Below are positions 14,573 to 21,052 of a DNA stretch of 21,052 nucleotides, piece after piece. The position numbers and the translations under genes were made by a program. The DNA lies in NCBI GenBank assembly GCA_036675035.1, contig JAKFFO010000141.1, positions 1-21,052 on the forward strand. Reading direction: 5' to 3'. The stretch is from MESE01 sp036675035 (GTDB lineage Bacteria; Pseudomonadota; Gammaproteobacteria; Burkholderiales; Burkholderiaceae_D). The notes under the pieces were generated by a model. The model made no database searches, was not told where the DNA came from, and was given only the letters and a program-made list of their open reading frames with translations. Every line of letters begins with the position of its first letter. The first letter of the stretch is position 1.

Positions 14573-14969
14573 GAATTCGGGCAAAGCCACGGCCAAGGCT
14601 GCGGTCAAGGTCAGCGGCTCGGGCAAATACGGCCTGAACGCGGTCGTCAGGTCGAGCGAAACGCTGGCACACGTCTTCGCGGCATTGGGCGATCCGACGC
14701 GTCTGAAACTGGTGGCGGTGCTCTGTGCAGGCGGCGCCTTTTCAATCGCGCAACTGACGTCAAGCACCGAGATCAGCCGGCAGGGTGTGACCAAACATCT
14801 TCAGGTGCTGGCCGATGCAGGCGTGGTGCGCGATGTGAGAATAGGGCGCGAGCGGCTGTGGCAGCTGGAGCCAGCACAGATAGAGGAAGCGAAGCGCACG
14901 CTCGAAGTAATCGGAAGAGAGTGGGAGGTCGCCCTCGGAAAACTGAAGGCGTTTGCCGAGGGATTCTGA
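14559..14969 (+). CDS. ArsR-family winged-helix transcriptional regulator
   Basis: DNA-binding repressor of 136 aa. Residues 1-28 are a basic, low-complexity leader (KNSGKATAKAAVKVSGSGK); the winged helix follows: HVFAALGDPTRLKLVAVL (38-55), the recognition region LTSSTEISRQGVTKHLQVLADAGVV, and the wing RIGRERLWQLE. The metal-binding ELCVCD motif of arsenic sensors is missing, so it probably does not sense metals; it belongs to the non-metal group that accompanies SRPBCC proteins. ATG 14559 overlaps the end of the SRPBCC gene by 14 bp. I infer autoregulation through the two dyads at 13982-14058. The Lys/Ala-rich N-terminal extension is longer than in most relatives and could help DNA contact. 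Confidence 0.88.
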   Translation: MSADKNSGKATAKAAVKVSGSGKYGLNAVVRSSETLAHVFAALGDPTRLKLVAVLCAGGAFSIAQLTSSTEISRQGVTKHLQVLADAGVVRDVRIGRERLWQLEPAQIEEAKRTLEVIGREWEVALGKLKAFAEGF

Positions 14970-15132
14970 AGTTTCGATCCGGTCCAAATGCATCAGATGC
15001 TCAACAGGTGAGTGTCAGGCGTCGCCCATTGCTCCGCGCATGGAAAGAGGCGGGGCCTGATCCACTTCGCGGCTGGCCGGCACGGCTGGCGCGGTGAATA
15101 ACAACTTGGCAATTAATTTCAGGAGAGTAGAC

Positions 15133-15549
15133 ATGAGCAAGGCTTACACCGGCGGATGTGCGTGCGGCGCGATCCGTTATGAAATATCTGCCGAACCGAT
15201 ATTTATGAACGACTGCCAGTGTCGCGACTGTCAGCGGAAGAGCGGCACCGGGCACGGATCCTATATGACTTTCCCAGGCAGGAAGGCAGTGGAAGTCAAG
15301 GGCGAAGCGACGCACTGGGACATCGTTGCCGATAGCGGCAATGTGAAGACGCGTGCCTTCTGCCCCACCTGCGGGTCACCGGTATATATGACGTTTGCGG
15401 CCATGCCGGATGTGTTTACCGTGCACGCCGCGAGCCTCGACGATCCAGGCCGGTACCGGCCGCAAGCGGTGACATACCGAGTGCGCGGTCATGCCTGGGA
15501 TCATCTTGATCCAGCCCTGCCGAAATTCGACAGGATGCCGGCAATGTGA
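15133..15549 (+). CDS. GFA/CENP-V domain zinc protein
   Basis: Cytoplasmic 138-aa protein of the family named after glutathione-dependent formaldehyde-activating enzyme. The zinc ligands are visible: GGCACGAIRYE (C9, C11), DCQCRDCQRKSG (C28, C30, C33) and FCPTCGSPVY (C77, C80). Most family members have no proven reaction, and a role in handling glutathione adducts is only a family-based guess. ATG 15133 follows AGGAGAGTAGAC; the frame is open to 15094 but without a ribosome site there. It stands 163 bp after the ArsR-type gene on the same strand. No terminator lies between them, so read-through from the operator-controlled promoter is possible. Confidence 0.85.
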   Translation: MSKAYTGGCACGAIRYEISAEPIFMNDCQCRDCQRKSGTGHGSYMTFPGRKAVEVKGEATHWDIVADSGNVKTRAFCPTCGSPVYMTFAAMPDVFTVHAASLDDPGRYRPQAVTYRVRGHAWDHLDPALPKFDRMPAM

Positions 15550-15919
15550 AGTACAACCCGGCATGGTTTTGCGGCAAATTTGTAGCTTCCGGCAGAGCGG
15601 GGATCAAATGCATCGCCATCGCAGCTTCCGGCAAGCATCCCAACTGAGTAAATGAGAGGCGGATCTCGCCTTTTGCTTCTCCTGCAACAGAAGGCCAAGC
15701 CGGCGTTCAATCCGTGCAGTGCTTTCCTTCCTCAAAGCTAAGGAACCTGGTTTTCAATGCCAGGATTTCCGGTTTTCCCTTGTTGCCATATGCGTTAAAC
15801 CACATTGTCTGTGTTTAGCACACCACGGCCACATGCTTTTCTATTTCCAGGTTGGATCGTATGATGGATCTTGGTAAGATTTCCGCTTGGTACAGCTGGT
15901 AAGTCCACCGGAAGTTCCG
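15550..15919. other. Intergenic region between GFA gene and membrane cyclase
   Basis: No gene is supported in 370 bp. A weak terminator lies at 15657-15674. The word AGCTTCCGGCA occurs twice about 37 bp apart (near 15586 and 15623). An imperfect hairpin TAAAC(C)AC / GTGTTTA spans 15797-15818 and may belong to the control region of the cyclase gene. No clear -35/-10 pair was found. Confidence 0.35.
15657..15674 (+). terminator. Weak intrinsic terminator after the GFA gene
   Basis: A 5-bp stem AGGCG (15657-15661) with CGCCT (15667-15671), a 5-nt loop and TTTT directly after. It lies about 110 bp past the stop codon. The short stem makes it doubtful. Confidence 0.4.
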
Positions 15920-17050
15920 ATGATGGTGAGGACGAACGATATGGCTCGATTGGCGCAGGAAGAAGTCGAGAAGGTAAATCGCGTGACGCTAAGAATGATG
16001 AGGCTCAATCTCATCAGTCAGTTGCTGAATTCCGCCATTCTGTTTGTCTTGTTCTTTATCGGCGAGGTCGGCGGCATTGTTCCCATCGTGTACATGGCGG
16101 CAGCAGCCACGCCGATTTCCATTTTCTTCATATTGGTCAAAACCGGCTTGAACAGGAATTTTCGCGATCCGGGCATGACGATTCCGCAAATTTTGCTCGG
16201 CGTGATGATGTTGCTAGGGCTCCTCACAGCGATGCCCGAAATCGGGATCATGTTGATTGTCCAATTGTTTACGCTGTATCTCGGCGGCGTGCTCGCCTTG
16301 CGTCTGGATCAGTTCATTTTGATTTGGGTGGTGGGCGCCGTTGCGCTGGCAGTGCCGCTGTACTTTGTCGGCGACCAAATCAGTTTTCCGCAATCGACGA
16401 TATTAAGCAAAGTGCTGCTTTGGGTATTTCTGGTGTCAGTGTTGGGATATTTGAGTTATGTGGCCGGCGTCATCAGCAATTTAAGGCTCAAGGTTAATGA
16501 GAAAAACAAGACGTTGGCCAATGCGCTGAAAACGGTCGAAGAGCTGGCACGGCATGACACGCTGACCGGCGCAATGAATCGGCGCGCATTAATGGAATGT
16601 CTGCAGTCGATGATCCAGAGCGTCAAGCGAAAGCCCTTTCCGTTTTCGATCGCATTCGTTGATCTCGACCACTTCAAGCAAGTGAATGATAGCTGTGGCC
16701 ATCGCCTGGGAGACGATGTGCTGAAAATCTTCGCAGGCATTCTCCACGAAAGCGTGCGAACCACAGATCGTGTTGCCCGGTATGGCGGCGACGAATTTAT
16801 TGTTGTACTGGTAGATACAGCTGAAGACGCTGCCGGTGTTGTGCTTGAGCGCATGCGCGAAAACGTCGCACGCCATAACTGGAAGGCTCTGGGGCTCAAT
16901 GTCAACCTTTCCGCATCGATCGGGGTCGCATCGTTTCAACCGGACGAGACGATAGAGAAAATGCTTGCGCGTGCGGATGATGCGCTTTACGCCGCAAAAT
17001 CTGCCGGGAGAAACTGTGTACGCGTATCGCCGGCGTTGGCGAATGAATGA
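15920..17050 (+). CDS. Six-TM membrane-anchored GGDEF diguanylate cyclase
   Basis: Inner-membrane c-di-GMP synthase of 376 aa. Six hydrophobic segments occupy about residues 30-185 (for example NLISQLLNSAILFVLFFIG and ILLGVMMLLGLLTAM), followed by a short helical linker and the GGDEF domain (about 205-370). The active-site GGDEF is at 289-293, DLDHFKQVND supplies the metal aspartate, and RTTD (280-283) forms the product-inhibition I-site five residues before GGDEF. So it should be active and feedback controlled. The membrane part resembles MASE-type sensor modules but I cannot assign the subtype. ATG 15920 is taken as start; ATG 15941, nine bases after GAGG, is an equally fair choice, and the frame is open to TTG 15887. 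It is followed by a strong terminator, so it is probably monocistronic. Confidence 0.87.
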   Translation: MMVRTNDMARLAQEEVEKVNRVTLRMMRLNLISQLLNSAILFVLFFIGEVGGIVPIVYMAAAATPISIFFILVKTGLNRNFRDPGMTIPQILLGVMMLLGLLTAMPEIGIMLIVQLFTLYLGGVLALRLDQFILIWVVGAVALAVPLYFVGDQISFPQSTILSKVLLWVFLVSVLGYLSYVAGVISNLRLKVNEKNKTLANALKTVEELARHDTLTGAMNRRALMECLQSMIQSVKRKPFPFSIAFVDLDHFKQVNDSCGHRLGDDVLKIFAGILHESVRTTDRVARYGGDEFIVVLVDTAEDAAGVVLERMRENVARHNWKALGLNVNLSASIGVASFQPDETIEKMLARADDALYAAKSAGRNCVRVSPALANE

Positions 17051-17086
17051 CGGCGTGCGAAGATACGCCTGCGGTACGAGCGGCGC

Positions 17087-17126
17087 AAAGGCAACTCGAG
17101 CGGACAATTCGAGGGTTGCCTTTTTT
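17087..17126 (+). terminator. Intrinsic terminator after the membrane cyclase
   Basis: AAAGGCAAC (17087-17095) pairs with GTTGCCTTT (17115-17123), extended by TCGA/TCGA across a 2-nt bulge, and ends in six T (17121-17126). Confidence 0.85.
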
Positions 17127-17362
17127 GCTTCTAGTGTGGCAAAAGGCAGAATCAGGTTCCGTTCGCGGACAGGGTAAAGTGGAACTCACTCTGATTGCCT
17201 GCGCGTAGCGGTGCTCATACAGACGGACGTGGGACGGCGGGCCATGGCGCTGCATGAACGCATTAATGTGCGCTTGGCCCTTTAATTCTGATCGAAGAGC
17301 CGCAGAAAAGAGCCGCAGAAAAAACGTAAAACAAAAAGTACAGAATCGATCTTCGGACGTAA
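17127..17362. other. Intergenic region upstream of the second MFS transporter
   Basis: No gene is supported. Besides the tandem repeat at 17296-17321, the region has no clear promoter or dyad. The ribosome site of the MFS gene is weak (TCGGACGTAA). Confidence 0.3.
17296..17321. repeat. Tandem duplication of a 13-bp unit
   Basis: AGAGCCGCAGAAA occurs twice in direct succession with no mismatch (17296-17308 and 17309-17321). It lies in the leader of the MFS gene about 40 bp before the ATG. A slipped-strand duplication is the simple explanation. Confidence 0.7.
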
Positions 17363-18595
17363 ATGACAAGCCAGAACCACCCATCAGCAGTTGATCCGGC
17401 ATCGCCATCAAGACATGTTTTGCGCAACGCACGTTTTGTTATCGCACTTGCAATTCTGGCCGCCGTGCTTTGCAGCAACGCGCCGGTTCCGCTGCTAAGC
17501 CTGTACAAACAGCAGTTTCAATTTTCCGCATCGACGCTCACAACCGTTTTCGTCATCTACGCCGGCGGAGTGCTGGTGCCGCTTTTCCTGAGCGATCGGC
17601 TCACCAAGCTGGCCGGCTCCGCGAAGAGATTGGTGATTGCGGCACTCGCGATGGTGACTCTCGGCACCGTCATTTTTGCATTCGCGCAAAGCCTGGAGTG
17701 GCTGCTGGTGGGGCGGCTGTTATCCGGTATCGGGACCGGCAGCATCGTCGGCCCGGCCAACGCAGCATTAGTCAATACGTTCGCGCCGGGCCGGCGGAAC
17801 CTGGGCGTCGTGTGGGGCAGCGTTATGTTTACCGCGGGTGCCACGATCGGGCCGGCGCTAAGCGGCCTGGCACTTGCATTTTCATTTTGGCCGACGGTGT
17901 TGCCATTTATTGTTATCGGACTGCTTGCATCAGGCACCGCATATGCGATCAATAAAATGCCATGGCCGAACGCACTTCCGTCGAAGCTCGCCGATGATGA
18001 AGCTGGAGCAGACCTGCAGACGAGCGTCAGCCCTGAAAGACGGCGCATTACATTCCAACTGGCGGCTTTGACCGTGATGTTGAGCTGGGCAATGGGCGGT
18101 ATTCTGCTGACTCTGGGCCCGCTGATGGCGCTGCAGCTTGCGAATATTCAAAGCCGTGCCGAGATCGCTTTTATCATCGCAGCGTTTCAGGGCGCTGCGG
18201 GAATCTGCCAGATCGTCACGGCACGCCGCAGTCCCCGCACTCTGGCACGCGTCGGCGTCGTTACGATGACAGCGGCATTTGCCGGCTGCACGTTGGCTGC
18301 GTGGCTGAACCTGCCCATCGTTTTCGGGCTGTGCTTTATCGCAGTCGGCATTGGGAACGGTGCCGCATTTGTCGGCGCAGCCGGGCTGGTGATCCAGGTG
18401 GCGGAAGCGGCGAAACGCAGCCGCTTCATTTCGATGCTTTATATTGCCGGCTATGTCGGCAATGCAATTCCGGTCGTGATCATGGGCTTGCTGGTGGACC
18501 GCTTTGGTTTGCTGCCTCCAATGCTGGGGTTTGTTCTGCTCGCAGTATTGGGCGTGCCGGTACTCATCTCGAAGCTGCGGGACCGAACATACTGA
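17363..18595 (+). CDS. MFS transporter (12-TM)
   Basis: Inner-membrane secondary transporter of 410 aa. Some twelve hydrophobic segments occur, with a soluble loop about 193-220 (SKLADDEAGADLQTSV) splitting them into two groups of six. A degenerate motif A is seen between TM2 and TM3 (LSDRLTKLAGSAKRL, 76-90), and GRLLSGIGTGSIVGP in TM4 is typical of the superfamily. Alignment-free inspection does not tell the substrate; both drug efflux and sugar or acid transport are possible. ATG 17363 is used, with a poor ribosome site. The gene is flanked by a terminator upstream and a 426-bp non-coding stretch downstream, so it is likely a lone unit. No regulator is adjacent. Confidence 0.85.
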   Translation: MTSQNHPSAVDPASPSRHVLRNARFVIALAILAAVLCSNAPVPLLSLYKQQFQFSASTLTTVFVIYAGGVLVPLFLSDRLTKLAGSAKRLVIAALAMVTLGTVIFAFAQSLEWLLVGRLLSGIGTGSIVGPANAALVNTFAPGRRNLGVVWGSVMFTAGATIGPALSGLALAFSFWPTVLPFIVIGLLASGTAYAINKMPWPNALPSKLADDEAGADLQTSVSPERRRITFQLAALTVMLSWAMGGILLTLGPLMALQLANIQSRAEIAFIIAAFQGAAGICQIVTARRSPRTLARVGVVTMTAAFAGCTLAAWLNLPIVFGLCFIAVGIGNGAAFVGAAGLVIQVAEAAKRSRFISMLYIAGYVGNAIPVVIMGLLVDRFGLLPPMLGFVLLAVLGVPVLISKLRDRTY

Positions 18596-19021
18596 ACGCC
18601 TGAAGTGGCTATCTCCCGGTTTCCAGTTCGCGGGTTCGATGCCTTGCAGTTCAAGCTAACCGGCCTTCGCACACGGAAATTCTGGCAGGGTCGAGTCACT
18701 CCATTTTCGGTCCCAAGCTCTTTTTCAACTTTAATCGGTAGTGCTCGATGCGCCATGAATGGCTGAATAAGGTTCTCCGCGGGCCGGCGGTACGAATCTA
18801 CATGGCAACGTATCCAGTCAGTGCGGCTGAGCGAGAGGCAATTGGCTTGAATCAGCCTTGCCCCGTCGAATGGGGCAGGCCGTTCCGGCAGATATCCGAT
18901 GCTCATCTTGAATGAAGCGAGGAACCTCGCCGGAACGATGAAGTCAGACCTGGTAAAGAATGCTTGAATGGCACGACTCCTGCCTTGAGCGCCTCGCCTA
19001 CCTGCAACGAGGAGAAACGCG
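18596..19021. other. Non-coding region with several inverted repeats
   Basis: No gene is supported in 426 bp; a minus-strand frame runs through it but continues antisense into the MFS gene and shows no protein character. Between 18825 and 18936 inverted repeats are dense: GGCTGA/TCAGCC (18825-18830/18852-18857); GCC-t-TGCCCC with GGGGCA-GGC (18855-18864/18872-18880); GTTCCGGC/GCCGGAAC (18882-18889/18929-18936) enclosing GCGAGG/CCTCGC (18917-18922/18925-18930). The segment could be a structured RNA or a decayed sequence. The ribosome site AGGAG (19010-19014) of the next gene closes it. Confidence 0.35.
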
Positions 19022-19450
19022 GTGATTGTCAATGACGACCGAGTATACAAAAAAAGGCTGCACCCGATTCATGGGGCATTGCTTGCTGGTACTATCCCGC
19101 TGTTTTTAGGAGGCTTGCTGAGCGACCTCGCATACTCATCCAGTTACCAGGTAGAGTGGAGCCACTTCGCTTCCTGGCTGATCGCCGGCGGTCTTGTCTT
19201 TGGCGGATTTGCGTTGCTTTGGGGGATCATCAATCTCGTCCGCGCCGATCGTCGTGGCGGGCACTCATTTCTTTATGCGCTCCTTCTGCTTGCGACATGG
19301 GTTGCAGGTTTCTTTAATGCGCTAATCCATGCCAAGGACGCTTGGGCAGCCATGCCCATGGGCCTTATTCTTTCAGTGATTGTTGTTCTGCTCGCCTGCG
19401 CGTCAACCTGGATAGGCTTCGCCAAGTTTGGCGTAGGGAGTGGAAGATGA
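19022..19450 (+). CDS. DUF2231 family membrane protein
   Basis: Small inner-membrane protein of 142 aa. After a short charged N-terminus it has the DUF2231 signature KRLHPIHGALLAGTIPLFLGG (near 12-32) with its His-Pro-x-His motif, then about four membrane segments (ending near SVIVVLLACASTWIGF) and the polar turn ALIHAKDAW. Start GTG 19022 is fixed by AGGAG seven bases upstream. Its stop codon overlaps the ATG of the PQQ-type dehydrogenase (ATGA, 19447-19450), so the two are translationally coupled. The histidines suggest cofactor or metal binding, and a role as membrane partner for electron flow from the dehydrogenase is a plausible inference; the family's function is not established. Confidence 0.8.
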   Translation: MIVNDDRVYKKRLHPIHGALLAGTIPLFLGGLLSDLAYSSSYQVEWSHFASWLIAGGLVFGGFALLWGIINLVRADRRGGHSFLYALLLLATWVAGFFNALIHAKDAWAAMPMGLILSVIVVLLACASTWIGFAKFGVGSGR

Positions 19451-20769
19451 AACGCTCATACCTGAATACACGCCCCAGTTCACGTCTATTGCCATCCATC
19501 GTCCTCCTAGCGTTGATGAGCGCATGCAGTAGCGACGACCCGGCCCCGGACCAAATAGGTCCCGAGCCGACGCTCCCCAAGCCGCAGCGCGGGCTACTGC
19601 CCGCCATGACCATCGCAGAACCGGCACCATGGGGCGACCAGCGGCCGACGGTGCCCCAGGGCTACACAATTTCGGCCATCGCCACTGACCTCAAGATTCC
19701 GCGCCAGACCCTGGTGCTTCCGAATGGCGACATCCTTGTTGCCGAAGGCAGAGGCGGCAATGTGTCGCCGATGAAGCCGAAGGACCTGATCGCCGGATAC
19801 ATCAAGGCAAAGGGAACGACCTCGGTCGAGAGTGGCAACAGGTTGACCTTGCTGCGGGATGCCGATGGCGACGGCATTTATGAACTACGGACCGTCTTTG
19901 CCGATAACCTTGATGCACCCTACGGACTCGCACTCGTCGACAACAAGCTTTACGTCGCCAACCAGGATGCGCTGGTACGCTTCGATTACCGTGAGGGCCA
20001 GACTCAGGCCGGTGGGCCACCGGTCAAGATTACGGATCTGCCGTCGATGATCAATCACCACTGGACCAAAGCATTGGCCGCGAGTCCGGATGGACGCTTC
20101 CTCTACGTTGGCATCGGCTCCAACAGCAACATTACCGAGCGCGGCATGGTGGCCGAAATCGACCGTGCGATGATCTGGGAAGTGGATGCTGAATCGGGCG
20201 CGCACCGGCCTTACGCTACCGGTCTGCGTAATCCCACCGCGCTCACCATTCAACCGGGATCAGGTCAATTGTGGGCGGTGGTGAACGAACGCGACGAGAT
20301 CGGCCCGAACCTCGTGCCTGACTATCTGACGGCCGTGCAGGAAGGCGCATTCTATGGCTGGCCCTACAGTTATTGGGGCCAGAATGTAGATGACCGGGTA
20401 CGGCCGCAGGATCCGAAGAAGGTCGCTTCGGCAATCAAGCCTGATTACGCATTGGGGTCGCACGTAGCCGCGCTCGGGCTCGACTTCTCCGAACCTGCGA
20501 TGGGCGCGCAATTCGCCGAAGGCGTATTCATCGGCGAGCACGGCAGCTGGAACCGCGACAATCCCGTCGGCTACAAAGTGGTGTTCGTTCCTTTTCGCGA
20601 CGGCCGTCCCGGCGGACCAGCGGTGGACGTCGTAACGGGCTTTCTCGGTAAAGACGGCAAGGCCCGCGGCAGACCGGTCGGAGTAACGGTAGATCCACGC
20701 GGCGCGCTCATTGTTGCCGATGATCTTGCAAACACCATCTGGCGCATGACGCCCACGGGTTCGCGCTGA
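19447..20769 (+). CDS. PQQ-dependent sugar dehydrogenase / L-sorbosone dehydrogenase-like lipoprotein
   Basis: Probable envelope-anchored beta-propeller oxidoreductase of 440 aa. The signal ends LALMSAC (C27), fitting a lipoprotein, followed by an acidic and proline-rich tether. The propeller carries the sorbosone/soluble glucose dehydrogenase marks: GDILVAEGRGGNV, DNLDAPYGLAL, LYVGIGSNSN, TGLRNPTALTIQPGSGQLW, ERDEIG, GAFYGWPYSYWG and GEHGSWNR. Such enzymes use PQQ to oxidise sugars or sugar aldehydes in the periplasm and pass electrons to the respiratory chain. PQQ synthesis genes are not in the window, so the cofactor is assumed. The ATG overlaps the DUF2231 stop by four bases. Substrate identity cannot be deduced. 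Confidence 0.85.
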   Translation: MKRSYLNTRPSSRLLPSIVLLALMSACSSDDPAPDQIGPEPTLPKPQRGLLPAMTIAEPAPWGDQRPTVPQGYTISAIATDLKIPRQTLVLPNGDILVAEGRGGNVSPMKPKDLIAGYIKAKGTTSVESGNRLTLLRDADGDGIYELRTVFADNLDAPYGLALVDNKLYVANQDALVRFDYREGQTQAGGPPVKITDLPSMINHHWTKALAASPDGRFLYVGIGSNSNITERGMVAEIDRAMIWEVDAESGAHRPYATGLRNPTALTIQPGSGQLWAVVNERDEIGPNLVPDYLTAVQEGAFYGWPYSYWGQNVDDRVRPQDPKKVASAIKPDYALGSHVAALGLDFSEPAMGAQFAEGVFIGEHGSWNRDNPVGYKVVFVPFRDGRPGGPAVDVVTGFLGKDGKARGRPVGVTVDPRGALIVADDLANTIWRMTPTGSR

Positions 20770-21052
20770 CTCGCGATCTCGTACTGCCGATGGCGTCGCA
20801 GCACAGGCAGGCGATCAATTAGCCGAGCAGAAATTTTCCCGATATCTGGCGGCTGACAGGGTGGTTCTTTTCCGGAAATTAGAGGGGCCAGGTTCGCATG
20901 GGAAATGCGCGCATCTGGTCCCTTTGGCTTGTGACGATTCAAAAAAATCAATCGTGTCCTGCGCTCCGTTTTGTCGGAAGAACGCGGTACAGCCAATCGG
21001 TTAAACTAATGCGCGCATTAACATTGCCCATCTCCAGATACGCTAAAAAAGC
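20770..21052. other. Terminal intergenic region with nested hairpin and palindrome
   Basis: No gene is supported in these 283 bp. A hairpin pairs AGGGGCCAG (20883-20891) with CTGGTCCCT (20915-20923, one G-T pair) and encloses CGCAT/ATGCG (20895-20899/20905-20909). A perfect 14-bp palindrome TAATGCGCGCATTA lies at 21007-21020. Either may belong to the control region of a gene beyond the window. No T-run follows the hairpin, so termination of the dehydrogenase operon is not assured here. Confidence 0.4.

Noticed and set aside
18629..18650. GGTTCGATGCC resembling a tRNA T-loop
   Set aside because: The flanking bases do not form a 5-bp T-stem and no acceptor, D or anticodon arms fit around it.
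18451..19050. 199-aa minus-strand frame covering the 18596-19021 gap
   Set aside because: It runs antisense into the MFS gene at one end and into the DUF2231 start at the other, has no ribosome site and no family resemblance. A decayed gene cannot be fully excluded.
1..21052. CRISPR array, insertion sequence or prophage
   Set aside because: No regularly spaced repeats, transposase or phage genes and no flanking direct repeats were found; the few repeats are short and isolated.

Overview
The window looks like chromosomal DNA of a betaproteobacterium, most likely Burkholderiales and perhaps Oxalobacteraceae. This is an inference from moderately high GC, the LivF-type transporter, the DUF3034 / exported-globin / copper-protein gene set, tannase-type lipoproteins and two diguanylate cyclases. 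No rRNA, tRNA, CRISPR array, transposase or phage gene is visible.

Layout. 1-624: 3' part of a LivF-like branched-chain amino acid ABC transporter ATPase. 719-5279: a PAS-GAF-GGDEF diguanylate cyclase (minus strand), divergent from four plus-strand genes whose products all carry export signals: a DUF3034 outer-membrane protein, a truncated hemoglobin, a cupredoxin-like 'methylamine utilization' protein and an unknown secreted protein. 5695-9414: two unrelated alpha/beta-hydrolase lipoproteins (an esterase with a GHSMGG elbow, then a tannase/feruloyl-esterase family member), both with non-ATG starts and each followed by a clear intrinsic terminator. 9581-11470 (minus): an RtcB-type RNA ligase and, downstream of it, a small unknown protein. 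11917-13398: a DHA2-type drug exporter. 13427-13937 (minus): an NmrA-like NAD(P)-binding gene broken by an internal deletion. 14105-15549: SRPBCC (AHSA1), ArsR-type regulator and GFA/CENP-V genes behind a strong promoter framed by two operator-like dyads. 15920-17050: a six-TM membrane diguanylate cyclase. 17363-18595: a 12-TM MFS transporter. 19022-20769: a DUF2231 membrane protein translationally coupled to a PQQ-type sugar dehydrogenase lipoprotein.

How it may work together. The most unusual ensemble is 719-5279. It would place an outer-membrane barrel, a periplasmic heme globin whose distal pocket appears apolar, and a periplasmic type-1-like copper protein beside a cytoplasmic c-di-GMP-producing sensor. 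An envelope redox or small-ligand function tied to c-di-GMP is a hypothesis, not something the sequence proves. The clearest regulatory architecture is at 13982-14058: a perfect 22-bp inverted repeat brackets a near-consensus sigma-70 promoter, and each arm is itself a GCAACC-N4-GGTTGC dyad. The remaining genes look like ordinary accessory metabolism, efflux and signalling.
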